Assembly: GCA_035624355.1 (NCBI GenBank)
Contig: DASPRQ010000033.1
Coordinates: 1 to 64,000 of the forward strand
Reading direction: 5' to 3'
Length of the DNA: 64,000 nt
From: Usitatibacter sp035624355
GTDB taxonomy: Bacteria > Pseudomonadota > Gammaproteobacteria > Burkholderiales > Usitatibacteraceae
Under the pieces are notes generated by a model. It did not search any database. It was not told the origin of the DNA and saw only the letters and a program-made list of their open reading frames with translations. Positions within the stretch are counted from its first letter, which is position 1. Every line of letters begins with the position of its first letter. The position numbers and the translations under genes were made by a program. Positions 34,941-43,854 of the stretch are shown here, in pieces.

Positions 34941-36236
34941 ATGCCCGCGGATCCGCTGCGCAATCCGCCGGGCAGCCCCGCAGCCACCGGGGCGCCCGGA
35001 CTCACGCCCGAGGAGAAGCTCTCGGGCGACATGCTGATGCTCACGACGGGCTTCATGATGTGCGCGGCTGCGCTCTGGCTCGCCGTGTACTGGAGCATGG
35101 GCTACCAGTATTCGACCGCGATCCCCCTCATCTTCCAGGGCCTGTCGCTGGTCACCGTCATGCTGTACTGGAAGTTCCGGCGCCTGGAAGCCTTCGCGGT
35201 GCTGCAGCTCGCGCTCATCCTCTTCACGCCGTTCGCGATGCAGTGGGCGATCGGCAACTTCGTGAACTCCTCGGGGGTGAGCCTCTGGGGCCTGATGGCG
35301 CCCGTGGGGGCCGTGACCGTGCTCGGCACGCGCCAGTCGATGCCGTGGTTCTTCGCGTGGCTGTTCATGACGGTGATGGCGGGCGTCTTCGACTACATGC
35401 TCTCGGGCACCGTCCAGCGCTTCGACCTGCAGACGGTCGCGGTGTTCTTCGTGCTCAACTTCGCCGCGATCTCGGTGATGATCTACTCGCTGCTGTGGTA
35501 CTTCGCGAACGAGAAGCAGAAGCTGCGCGCGCTGGTCGACGCCTCCCACGAGGAGATCCGCCTCGAGCGCGACCGCAGCGAGAAGCTGCTGCTCAACATC
35601 CTCCCGCCGGCCATCGCCGAGCGGCTGAAGAGGAACGAGGTCAACATCGCGCAGGGCCACGCGGACGTGACCGTGCTCGTGGCCGATATCGTGGGCTTCA
35701 CGCGCATGACCGAGGAGCTCTCGCCGGTGGAGACGGTGAAGATGCTGAACGACATCTTCACGAGCTTCGACGACATCGCCGACCGCTACGGCGTCGAGAA
35801 GATCAAGACGATCGGCGACGCGTACATGGCCGCCGCCGGGCTCGAGACGGGCGCCCAGGTGCACTACGCCGACGCCGTCGCCCACTTGGCGCTCGAAATG
35901 CTGGCGAAGGTCGACGAATACCGGCGCCGCGCGGGCGAGCGCATCGAGGTGCGCATCGGCATCGGCACGGGGCCCGTCGTCGCCGGCGTGATCGGCAAGA
36001 AGAAGTTCATCTACGACATGTGGGGCGACACCGTGAACGTCGCCTTTCGCATGGTCGCCGAGGCCCGCGCCGGCACGATCCAGATGGACTTCACCACCCA
36101 CCGGCGGCTGCAGCACCGCTTCCGCTTCGAGGAGCCGCACGAGGTGGAGATCAAGGGCAAGGGGCGCATGCAGATCTTTCGCCTGCTCGGCCCGCTCGAG
36201 GCGCCGGAGGGGCGCCAGGCCGCCTCCCGCGGCTAG
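34941..36236 (+). CDS. Membrane-anchored class III adenylate cyclase
   Basis: 431-residue protein. The N-terminal half has six hydrophobic segments (about residues 33-50, 58-76, 86-104, 113-129, 136-155, 166-188), then a short coiled linker (EKQKLRALVDASHEEIRLERD) and a C-terminal class III cyclase domain. Metal Asp are D249 (VADIVGF) and D293 (IGDAYM); purine-selecting K289 and D359 (YDMWGD) are the ATP type; the NxxxR pair is N366/R370. All catalytic residues are present, so it should make cAMP from ATP as a dimer. The membrane part is probably a sensor with unknown ligand. Confidence 0.92.
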   Translation: MPADPLRNPPGSPAATGAPGLTPEEKLSGDMLMLTTGFMMCAAALWLAVYWSMGYQYSTAIPLIFQGLSLVTVMLYWKFRRLEAFAVLQLALILFTPFAMQWAIGNFVNSSGVSLWGLMAPVGAVTVLGTRQSMPWFFAWLFMTVMAGVFDYMLSGTVQRFDLQTVAVFFVLNFAAISVMIYSLLWYFANEKQKLRALVDASHEEIRLERDRSEKLLLNILPPAIAERLKRNEVNIAQGHADVTVLVADIVGFTRMTEELSPVETVKMLNDIFTSFDDIADRYGVEKIKTIGDAYMAAAGLETGAQVHYADAVAHLALEMLAKVDEYRRRAGERIEVRIGIGTGPVVAGVIGKKKFIYDMWGDTVNVAFRMVAEARAGTIQMDFTTHRRLQHRFRFEEPHEVEIKGKGRMQIFRLLGPLEAPEGRQAASRG

Positions 36237-38932
36237 CCCGGCCCGAAGAGGGCCTCCCAGAGGCGCTTCACCGCGGCGCGCTCGGCGACGAGATCGCCGG
36301 GGCCGACCCACGCGGTCTCTTCGTCGTTGAGCGCCGCCTCGTGCAGGCGCTGGCGCATCGCGAGGTAGGCCTCGGCGGCTGCGGCGGCGAGCGCGGGGTC
36401 CAGCAGGTCCAGCGCGGCGGCCCGGTTGAGCAGGGTGTGGTTGCCCTTGTTCTCGCGCAGCCCCGGGTGCCGGGGGCCGTCCGCGAGCACGATCGCCTGC
36501 ACGCAGAACTCGAGGTCGATCACGCCGCCCTCGGCGTGCTTCAGGTCCTCGACGCGGGCGGCGTGCCGCGCTTCGCGGGTGCGGCGCTCCGCGCGCATCT
36601 TGCGGCGCATGGCGACGATCTCCGCGAGGAGCTTCGCGCGGTCGCGCGGCATCGCGAGGATCTCGTCGCGCACCCGCTCGAAGCGTCGCCCGAGCGCGCG
36701 GTCGCCGGCGCACGCGCGCGCTCGGGTGAGCGCCTGGTGCTCCCACGTCCACGCGCGGCTCGCCTGGTATTCGCGGAAGGCCTCGAGCGAGCTCACCAGC
36801 AGCCCCGAGGCGCCGTCGGGCCGCAGCCGCAGGTCCATCTCGTAGAGCACGCCCGCCGGGGTGAAGCTCGTCATCCAGGCGTTCACGCGCTGCGCCACGC
36901 GCGCGAAGCCCTCGGCCTGCGCGGCCCGGGCCTCGTCGTAGACGAAGATCACGTCGAGGTCGGAGCCGTAGCCCAGCTCCTTCGCGCCGAGCTTGCCGTA
37001 TCCGACGACGGCAAGGCCGGGGACGGGCGCCTCGCGCGTGAGGCCCGCGCTCGCCGCGGCTTCCTCGAGCGTCACGTCGAGGATCGCGTCGGCGAGCGCC
37101 GCCAGCTCGTCGGACAGCGCCATCACCGGGAGCTCGCCCTCGAGGTCCGCGATCGTGAAGCGCAGCACGTGGCGCTGCTTGAAGTGGCGCAGGTGGTCGA
37201 GGAGGCGCTCCACGTCGCCGCCGAGCGCCGCGCACTCGGCACGCAGGGCCGAGCGCTCCGCCTCCCAGTCCGTGGCGGTGAAGCTCGCCGCCGTGCGCGT
37301 GAGCTCGTCGAGCAGGATCGGGTGCCGCGCGAGCAGGCGCGCGGCCCATGCGCTCTTCGCGACCAGGCGCGCCGCGCGCTCGAGGACCCTCGGCTGCTCG
37401 ACGAGGAGCGAGTAGTACGCCTCGCGCCCGCCGATCGCCTCCAGCAGGTCGAGCAGGCGCGCGGCCGTGGCCTCGTCTCCGCCCTCGCGCGCGAGCGCGG
37501 AGACGAGCAGCGGCAGCAGCTGCTCGAGGCGCGCGCGCGATGCGGCCGAGAGCGCCCGGTAGCGGCGCGAGCGCGTGAAATCCACGAGGCGCCGCGCCAC
37601 GGGCGCGGCCTCCGCGATGCCCGCCTCGGCGAGGTCCTCCGCGAGGCCCTCGGCGTCGCCGCTCGCCTGCGGGTCGTAGAGCCACGCGGCGAGGCTCGCG
37701 GCCCGGGCGTGCTCGGGCGGCGCCTCGAAGAGCGCGCCGAAGGCCTCCTGCACGCGCGCGCGATGCTCCGCGAGGCGTTCGGCGAGCTCGTCCCAGCTCC
37801 CGAACCCCATGGCCTCGGCGACGAGGGCCCGGTGCTCGGGCGCGCGCGGCAGCGACTGGGTCTGCTGGTCGTCGTAGTACTGGAGGCGGTGCTCGAGGCG
37901 CCGCAGGAACTCGTAGGCCCGCTCGAGGGCGGCGGCGCGAGCGCGATCGAGGAGCCCGCGCTCCGCGATCGCCGCGAGCGCGGCGCGGGTGGAGGTCGTG
38001 CGCAGGGCCGGGTCGCGGCCGCCGCGCACCATCTGGAAGAGCTGGGCGGCGAACTCGATCTCGCGGATGCCGCCGGCGCCGACCTTGATGTCGTCGGCCT
38101 TGCGCCGCCGGGTCGCGGCCTCGAAGATGCGCGCGTGCAGCTCGCGCAGCGCGTCGAGCATGCCGTAGTCGAGGTAGCGCCGGTAGACGAAGGGCTCGAC
38201 GCGCTCGCGCACGCCCTCGGGCGGGCCCGCGACGACGCGCGCCTTGAGCCAGGCGTAGCGCTCCCAGGGCCGCCCGTGCGCGACGAAGTAGTCCTCGAGG
38301 CCGGCGAGCGAGGCGACGAGCGGGCCGCTGTCGCCGAACGGGCGCAGGCGCATGTCGACCCGGAACGCCTGGCCGTCGGCGGTCGCCTCCGAGAGCAGCG
38401 CGATGAGCCGCCGCCCCGCCGCGGCGAAGAATTCGGCGTGGCTCACCGTCCGCGGCCCGGCGGTCTCGCCTTCCGCGCCGTAGAGGAAGACGAGGTCCAC
38501 GTCCGAGGAGACGTTGAGCTCGCCGCCGCCGAGCTTGCCCAGGGCGACGACGGCGAGCGCCGTGCCGTGCGCCGGCTCGCCGTGAGCGGCCGCGGCCTCG
38601 CGCTGCGCCTCCCGGGCCGCCGCCGCGATGCACTCCTCGGCGAGCGCGCCCATGGTGGCGAAGACCTCCTCGAGGGGCGCGAGGCCGTTGAGGTCGCGAT
38701 GCGCGAGGCGCACCATCACCCGCTCGCGCAGGCGCCTCAGGCGCACGTCCAGCTCCGCGGGATCGCCGGCGAGCGCCGAGCGCATCCCCGCGCGCGCGAA
38801 CGGTTCGCCGTGGCGCGCGGCCAGCTCGTCCACGAGCGCGGGGCGCGCGGCGGCGACGCGCGCGACGTACCGGGAAAGGCGGAGCGTGCGCTCGAAGGCC
38901 GCCCGGAACGACGCGGCGGGGTCGTCCATCAT
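36233..38932 (-). CDS. glnE: Bifunctional glutamine synthetase adenylyltransferase/adenylyl-removing enzyme
   Basis: 899-residue enzyme that adenylylates glutamine synthetase (inactivation) and removes the AMP, under PII control, adjusting nitrogen assimilation. Two nucleotidyltransferase domains are visible: the N-terminal removase with SSDVDLVFLYG (about residue 170) and the C-terminal transferase with GYGSDLDVIFVYDE (about 660), joined by a regulatory helical region. The start is ATG-ATG at 38929-38932; both are seven or more bases after a TATTGT -10. The stops of this gene and the cyclase overlap. Confidence 0.95.
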   Translation of the reverse strand: MMDDPAASFRAAFERTLRLSRYVARVAAARPALVDELAARHGEPFARAGMRSALAGDPAELDVRLRRLRERVMVRLAHRDLNGLAPLEEVFATMGALAEECIAAAAREAQREAAAAHGEPAHGTALAVVALGKLGGGELNVSSDVDLVFLYGAEGETAGPRTVSHAEFFAAAGRRLIALLSEATADGQAFRVDMRLRPFGDSGPLVASLAGLEDYFVAHGRPWERYAWLKARVVAGPPEGVRERVEPFVYRRYLDYGMLDALRELHARIFEAATRRRKADDIKVGAGGIREIEFAAQLFQMVRGGRDPALRTTSTRAALAAIAERGLLDRARAAALERAYEFLRRLEHRLQYYDDQQTQSLPRAPEHRALVAEAMGFGSWDELAERLAEHRARVQEAFGALFEAPPEHARAASLAAWLYDPQASGDAEGLAEDLAEAGIAEAAPVARRLVDFTRSRRYRALSAASRARLEQLLPLLVSALAREGGDEATAARLLDLLEAIGGREAYYSLLVEQPRVLERAARLVAKSAWAARLLARHPILLDELTRTAASFTATDWEAERSALRAECAALGGDVERLLDHLRHFKQRHVLRFTIADLEGELPVMALSDELAALADAILDVTLEEAAASAGLTREAPVPGLAVVGYGKLGAKELGYGSDLDVIFVYDEARAAQAEGFARVAQRVNAWMTSFTPAGVLYEMDLRLRPDGASGLLVSSLEAFREYQASRAWTWEHQALTRARACAGDRALGRRFERVRDEILAMPRDRAKLLAEIVAMRRKMRAERRTREARHAARVEDLKHAEGGVIDLEFCVQAIVLADGPRHPGLRENKGNHTLLNRAAALDLLDPALAAAAAEAYLAMRQRLHEAALNDEETAWVGPGDLVAERAAVKRLWEALFGPG

Positions 38933-38938
38933 TGACGC

Positions 38939-38945
38939 TACAATA
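38939..38945. promoter_or_regulatory. Symmetrical -10 element between glnE and yhdP (TACAATA)
   Basis: TACAAT on the plus strand (38939-38944) points to yhdP. The same bases give TATTGT on the minus strand (complement of 38940-38945), seven bases before the glnE ATG. One AT-rich block therefore appears to serve both genes. Confidence 0.55.
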
Positions 38946-38978
38946 GCGCACAAAGCCCGCCCGCCCGAGGACCGCAGC

Positions 38979-41900
38979 ATCAAGGCCATACCCCGCATCG
39001 TTCTCCGCCTCGCAGCGGGCGCCGCGGCATTCCTCTTCGTGGCCTTCGCCGCGCTCGTGCTCTGGCTGCGCTACGACGCGCTGCCCCACGTCGATCGCTA
39101 CCGCACCCTGATCGTCTCGTCGATCGAGCGCGCCTCGGGCATGGTCGTGAAGGCCCGCGCGATCCAGGGCGGGTGGGAGGGCCTGCGCCCGAGCCTGTCG
39201 CTCGAGGGCTTCGAGCTCGCCGATCACGCGGGGCGCACCGCGCTCGATCTCGAGCGCGCCGACGTGACGCTCTCGTGGTGGGCGCTGTTCGGCGGGCGGC
39301 TGCGCTTCCACGACGTGGACTTCTTCCGGCCGAGCCTCGAGCTGCGGCGCGGCGCCGACGGGCTCGTCTACCTCGCCGACAAGCCGCTCAACCGCGGCGC
39401 CGGCGACGACGGCGCCTTCATCGTGTGGCTCCTCGCGCAGCCGCGGCTCGCGGTGCACGACGCCACGCTCGTGTGGCGCGACGAGCTTACCGGCGCGCCG
39501 GAAGTGCGCCTTACGCGCGTGGAGATCGTCCTGCGCCGCCGCCTGGGCCGCAACCGCGCGGCGCTCTCGGCGCTGCCGCCGCCGCAGCTTTCCGGGCGAA
39601 TCGACGCGCGCGCCGACCTCTCCATCAAGCGCGTGGCCTCGCGCTGGCAGGTGGCCGGGCGGATCTTCGCCGAGGGGCTCGAGACCGACCTGGGAGGGCT
39701 GCGCGCGCACCTGCCCGTGCCGGAGTCGCTGCGCGCCGGAGTGGGAAGCCTGCGCGTCTGGGTCACGATCGCGAACGACGCGGTGAAGGAGGTCGTCGCC
39801 GACGTGAACATGCGCGACGCCCGGGCGCAGCTCGCCGCCGACGCGCTGCCGCTTGCGCTCGCCTCGATCTCGGGACGCGCCACCTACCGGGCGCGCCGCG
39901 ACGGCTTCTCCTTCGCGACCGAGGGGCTGCGCTTCCGCCTCGCCACGGGCGAGGAGGCGGTGCCCGGCCGCTTCTCGATCGACCGCACCACGGCGGCGGG
40001 CAAGCCTCCCCGCGTCGAGGTGCGCGCCGACGGCATCGACCTCAAGATCGCGTCCACGCTCATCGACTACTTTCCGGTGCCGCGCGACATCAAGGGCGAG
40101 GTGCGGCGCTTCGCCCCGCGCGGCCGCCTCGAGGACGCGGCCCTCACGTGGAACGGGGAGGACGCGGCGCGGGCCAAGAGCTATAGCCTGAAGGGGCGGT
40201 TCCAGGATCTCGCCGTGAACGCGGTGGACGCCTGGCCGGGCGCCACGGGGATCTCCGGCAGCCTCGAGGGCACCCAGGCCGGCGGAACGGTGCACCTCGA
40301 TTCGCGCGGGGTCACCTTCACGATGCTGCGCACCTTCCGCGCGCCGATCGCGCTCGACCGCCTCGAGGCCGAGGCGACCTGGCGCCACGAGGGGCGCTCG
40401 CTCGAGGTCTCGATCGGGCAGATGCGCTTCGCGAACGCCGACGCGACCGGCTCCCTGAGCGGCACGTGGCGCTCGCTTCCCGACTCGCCCGAGCGCTCGC
40501 CGGGCCTCGTCGACCTGAAGGGCACGCTCTCCCACGCCTCGGCGAGCCGCGTGGCCGACTACCTCCCGAACCGCGTGGCGCAGACGCGCGAATGGCTCGA
40601 GCAGGCGCTGCGCTCGGGCACGAGCGATTCCGTGGACTTCGAGCTGAAAGGCGACCTGCGGCGCTTCCCCTACGGCGAAGGCGGCGGCCACTTCCTCGTC
40701 GAGGGCGACATCCGCGACGGGCGCCTCAAGTACCGCCCGGACTGGCCGTCCGTCGACGCGGTGCAGGGCTCGTTCCGGTTCGAGAACCGGCGCGTGGAGA
40801 TCCGCGCGCGCGAGGCGCGGATCTTCGCGAGCCGCGCGGCCGGCGTCTCGGCCGTGATCGAGGACCTGGGGGCCCATCCGCCCGTGCTCACGATCGACGG
40901 CGACGTGGACACCACGGGCGCCGACGGCATGCGCTTCCTCCGGGAATCGCCCCTCGTGAACGGCCCCGGGGCCTTCACGCGCGCCATCGCCATCGACGGC
41001 CCGGGGCACCTGAAGCTCCACCTCGCATTTCCCCTGGGCAGCGCGGAAGGGGTGCACGTCGCCGGAGACTACGAATTCGCGGGGGCGACCGCGACCGTCA
41101 CCCCCAACCTCGCCCTGCGGAACGTGAACGGCCACCTCTCGTTCACCGAGCAGGGCGTGAGCGCGCCGCGCATCACCGGCACCCTGTTCGGCCAGCCCGC
41201 GAGGCTCAGGATGTCCTCGCAGCCCGACGGCCGGGTGCTCACCACGGTCGACTCGCGCATCGAGGCGTCCTCGCTCGGCGCCTTCGTGCCCCGCGCGATC
41301 GCCGATCGCATGAGCGGCGGATCGGCCTGGGTGGCCCGCATCCTCTCCGGGCGCGACGATACCTCGCTCACCGTCGTCTCGGACCTCGTGGGCCTCGCGG
41401 TGGCGCTTCCCGCGCCGCTCGCGAAGGAGGCGGGCGAGGCCCGTCCCATCGTCTTCTCGGTCGAGCACCTCGGCGCGCCCGGCGAGACCACGAGCGTCGA
41501 TCTCGCCGGCGGCGTGCAGGGACGCTTCGCGCGTGCGACCGTCGACGGCGTCGAGCGATGGAACGCGGCGCTCGCTTTCGGAACGCCCGTCCAGGCGCCG
41601 GAAGGCGAGGGCGTACGGCTTTACGGCCGTCTCGACGACCTCGACGTGGACGCATGGCAGGCGGTGTTCGCGGCGGCGCCCCCCTCCGCGCCGGCTCCGG
41701 CGGGCGCGCCCGCGGAGACCGCTCCCCCGCCACCGGCCACGCCCGCGAGCGCGGATTCCGCGGCAGCCGCGCCTGTCGCTTCTCCGGCCGTCGCGGCGGC
41801 GAGCGTCTCCAACCCGTCGCCCCCGCCGGCGAGCGTCGTTTCCCCGGCGCCCGCGGCCTTCGAGCTGCGCGCCGTGGACCTCACGCTGGGGCACGTGCGC

Positions 41901-42950
41901 TACTTCGGCCGGGACTTCGCGGACATGCACGCAAAGCTCGAGCATTCCGCCTCGACGTGGAGCGGCACGCTCGAGAGCCCGAAGGTGGCGGGCGAGGTGC
42001 GCTGGGATCCGGCGGGCAGGGGCCACCTCACGGCGCACCTCGCGCGCCTCGCGCTCGCCGAGTCGGGACACCCGGGCGGGCGCGACGCTCTCTCGTCCAC
42101 CTCGGACCTTCCGGCGCTCGACGTGACCGCGCAGCGCTTCGAGTTCCGCGGCCACTGGCTGGGCGCGCTGGTCCTCAAGGCGGAGCCGGCCGGCGACGAA
42201 TGGCGCATCGACCAGCTCGACATCTCGAACGGGCACGCGAAGTTCACCTCTTCGGGCGGCTGGCGGCGTGCCGGCGATCGCTCGCTCACCTCGCTCGCCG
42301 TGAAGCTCGACACGGACAACCTCAACGCGCTCCTCGGGCAGTTCGGGTACGGCGACTACCTCAAGCGCGGCGAAGGCCGGCTCGAAGGAACCCTCGTCTG
42401 GCCCGGGTATCCCTACGAGTTCGCGCTCGCCGCGCTCGCCGGCACCCTGAAGGTCGAGGCGCGGCGCGGGCAGTTCGCCAAGATCGAGCCCGGGGCGGGC
42501 AAGCTCCTCGGGCTGCTGTCGCTCCAGTCGCTGCCGCGGCGCGTGACGCTCGACTTCCGCGACGTCTTCAGCGAGGGCTTCGCCTTCGAGCGCATCCAGG
42601 GCGACGTGAGGGTCACGCACGGCATCCTCGCCACCGACGCCTTCGAGATCAGCGGCCCCTCGGCGTACGTGAGCATCGCGGGCGAGGTGTCGCTTCCCGA
42701 CGAGACCCAGGCGCTCACCCTGCGCGTCGTCCCCGAGGTGAGCGAGGGCGCGGCGCTCGCGGCGACGATCATCGGCACGCCGGTGCTGGGGCTTTCCACG
42801 CTGCTCGTCTCGAAGCTGCTGCAGAACCCGCTCGGGAAGATCGTGGCCTACCAGTACCGGGTGACCGGCTCGTGGGATAATCCCCAGGTCACGCGCGTCT
42901 CCGCCCCCGAGCCGAAGTCCGCCGCGGCCCAGCCCGCGGCCCTGCCATGA
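38979..42950 (+). CDS. yhdP: YhdP-type AsmA-like lipid transport protein
   Basis: About 1323-residue protein of the YhdP/DUF3971 family, envelope-spanning bridges that carry phospholipid to the outer membrane. It has one N-terminal membrane helix (about residues 8-29) and then a very long repetitive beta-rich region. The C-terminal AsmA2-like part has GEGRLEGTLVWPGYPYEF and LLGLLSLQSLPRRVTLDFRDVFSEGFAF, family hallmarks. There is no ATG/GTG/TTG before the membrane helix; the best start is ATC 38979, seven bases after GAGGA. A Pro/Ala linker (about nt 41680-41865) is inserted late in the protein. The next gene overlaps by four bases. Confidence 0.9.
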   Translation: MKAIPRIVLRLAAGAAAFLFVAFAALVLWLRYDALPHVDRYRTLIVSSIERASGMVVKARAIQGGWEGLRPSLSLEGFELADHAGRTALDLERADVTLSWWALFGGRLRFHDVDFFRPSLELRRGADGLVYLADKPLNRGAGDDGAFIVWLLAQPRLAVHDATLVWRDELTGAPEVRLTRVEIVLRRRLGRNRAALSALPPPQLSGRIDARADLSIKRVASRWQVAGRIFAEGLETDLGGLRAHLPVPESLRAGVGSLRVWVTIANDAVKEVVADVNMRDARAQLAADALPLALASISGRATYRARRDGFSFATEGLRFRLATGEEAVPGRFSIDRTTAAGKPPRVEVRADGIDLKIASTLIDYFPVPRDIKGEVRRFAPRGRLEDAALTWNGEDAARAKSYSLKGRFQDLAVNAVDAWPGATGISGSLEGTQAGGTVHLDSRGVTFTMLRTFRAPIALDRLEAEATWRHEGRSLEVSIGQMRFANADATGSLSGTWRSLPDSPERSPGLVDLKGTLSHASASRVADYLPNRVAQTREWLEQALRSGTSDSVDFELKGDLRRFPYGEGGGHFLVEGDIRDGRLKYRPDWPSVDAVQGSFRFENRRVEIRAREARIFASRAAGVSAVIEDLGAHPPVLTIDGDVDTTGADGMRFLRESPLVNGPGAFTRAIAIDGPGHLKLHLAFPLGSAEGVHVAGDYEFAGATATVTPNLALRNVNGHLSFTEQGVSAPRITGTLFGQPARLRMSSQPDGRVLTTVDSRIEASSLGAFVPRAIADRMSGGSAWVARILSGRDDTSLTVVSDLVGLAVALPAPLAKEAGEARPIVFSVEHLGAPGETTSVDLAGGVQGRFARATVDGVERWNAALAFGTPVQAPEGEGVRLYGRLDDLDVDAWQAVFAAAPPSAPAPAGAPAETAPPPPATPASADSAAAAPVASPAVAAASVSNPSPPPASVVSPAPAAFELRAVDLTLGHVRYFGRDFADMHAKLEHSASTWSGTLESPKVAGEVRWDPAGRGHLTAHLARLALAESGHPGGRDALSSTSDLPALDVTAQRFEFRGHWLGALVLKAEPAGDEWRIDQLDISNGHAKFTSSGGWRRAGDRSLTSLAVKLDTDNLNALLGQFGYGDYLKRGEGRLEGTLVWPGYPYEFALAALAGTLKVEARRGQFAKIEPGAGKLLGLLSLQSLPRRVTLDFRDVFSEGFAFERIQGDVRVTHGILATDAFEISGPSAYVSIAGEVSLPDETQALTLRVVPEVSEGAALAATIIGTPVLGLSTLLVSKLLQNPLGKIVAYQYRVTGSWDNPQVTRVSAPEPKSAAAQPAALP

Positions 42951-43819
42951 TCATCACCCGCAACTCGACGACGCCGCAGGCGCTGCGCGAGACGATGAGC
43001 ACGACGCAGTCGATGTTCCGCGTCGCCGCCATCCAGATGGCCTCCGGCCCCCACGTCCCCGCGAACCTCCAGGAGGCCGGGCGCCTGATCGAGCTCGCCG
43101 CGGCCACCGGCGCGCGCATCGTGGGCCTGCCCGAGTACTTCGCCATCATGGGCATGAAGGACACCGACAAGGTCGCCGCCCGCGAGAAGGATGGCGACGG
43201 CCCGATCCAGGCGTTCCTCGCCGAGCAGGCGCGCCGCCATCGCCTGTGGATCGTGGGCGGCTCGGTGCCGCTCGAGGCGAGCGTGGCGGACAAGGTGCGC
43301 AACGCCTGCCTCGTCTACGACCAGGACGGGCGGCGGGTGGCGCGCTACGACAAGATCCACCTCTTCGGCTTCGAGCTCGGCAACGAGCGCTACAGCGAGG
43401 AGCGCACGATCGAGCCGGGCGAGCGCGTGGTCGCGCTCGATTCTCCCTACGGGCGGCTGGGCATCTCGGTCTGCTACGACCTGCGCTTTCCCGAGCTCTA
43501 CCGCGCCATGGGCGATGTGGACCTCATCTTCGTGCCGTCGGCCTTCACCGAGACCACGGGCAAAGCCCACTGGGACATCCTGGTCCGGGCGCGCGCCATC
43601 GAGAACCTCGCCTATGTGGTCGCCCCGGCCCAGGGCGGCTACCACGTGAACGGCCGCGAGACCCACGGCCACACGATGATCGTCGATCCCTGGGGAGTGG
43701 TGCTCGACCGGCTTCCCCGGGGGTCGGGGGTTGTCGTGGCGGGCGTGAACCCCACTTATCAGGCTAAGATTCGCCGGAGCCTCCCCGCGTTGAGCCACAA
43801 GACGGTGCACCAGCTCTGA
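42947..43819 (+). CDS. Carbon-nitrogen hydrolase (Nit1/nitrilase-like amidase)
   Basis: 290-residue nitrilase-superfamily amidase. The catalytic triad is visible: Glu63 in LPEYF, Lys136 in YDKIHLF and Cys176 in ISVCYDLRFPE. The HLFGFE(L) loop and the FTETTGKAHWDILVRARAIEN block match the Nit1/YbeM group, which hydrolyses deaminated glutathione as metabolite repair. The ATG at 42947 overlaps the yhdP stop; Met17 or Met23 (nt 43013) fits the usual family N-terminus better, so the first 22 residues may not be made. yhdP-nitrilase-tldD is a common betaproteobacterial order. Confidence 0.9.
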   Translation: MIITRNSTTPQALRETMSTTQSMFRVAAIQMASGPHVPANLQEAGRLIELAAATGARIVGLPEYFAIMGMKDTDKVAAREKDGDGPIQAFLAEQARRHRLWIVGGSVPLEASVADKVRNACLVYDQDGRRVARYDKIHLFGFELGNERYSEERTIEPGERVVALDSPYGRLGISVCYDLRFPELYRAMGDVDLIFVPSAFTETTGKAHWDILVRARAIENLAYVVAPAQGGYHVNGRETHGHTMIVDPWGVVLDRLPRGSGVVVAGVNPTYQAKIRRSLPALSHKTVHQL

Positions 43820-43854
43820 CGGGTGCCCGGAAGCAGCCGAAATCGCGAAATTCA

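Noticed and set aside
33804..42620. A minus-strand open frame of about 2,900 codons
   Set aside because: It runs antisense or out of frame through ilvE, the cyclase, glnE and yhdP, all well-supported genes. The predicted protein is Arg/Gly/Ala-rich without domains. Long antisense frames are normal at this GC content.
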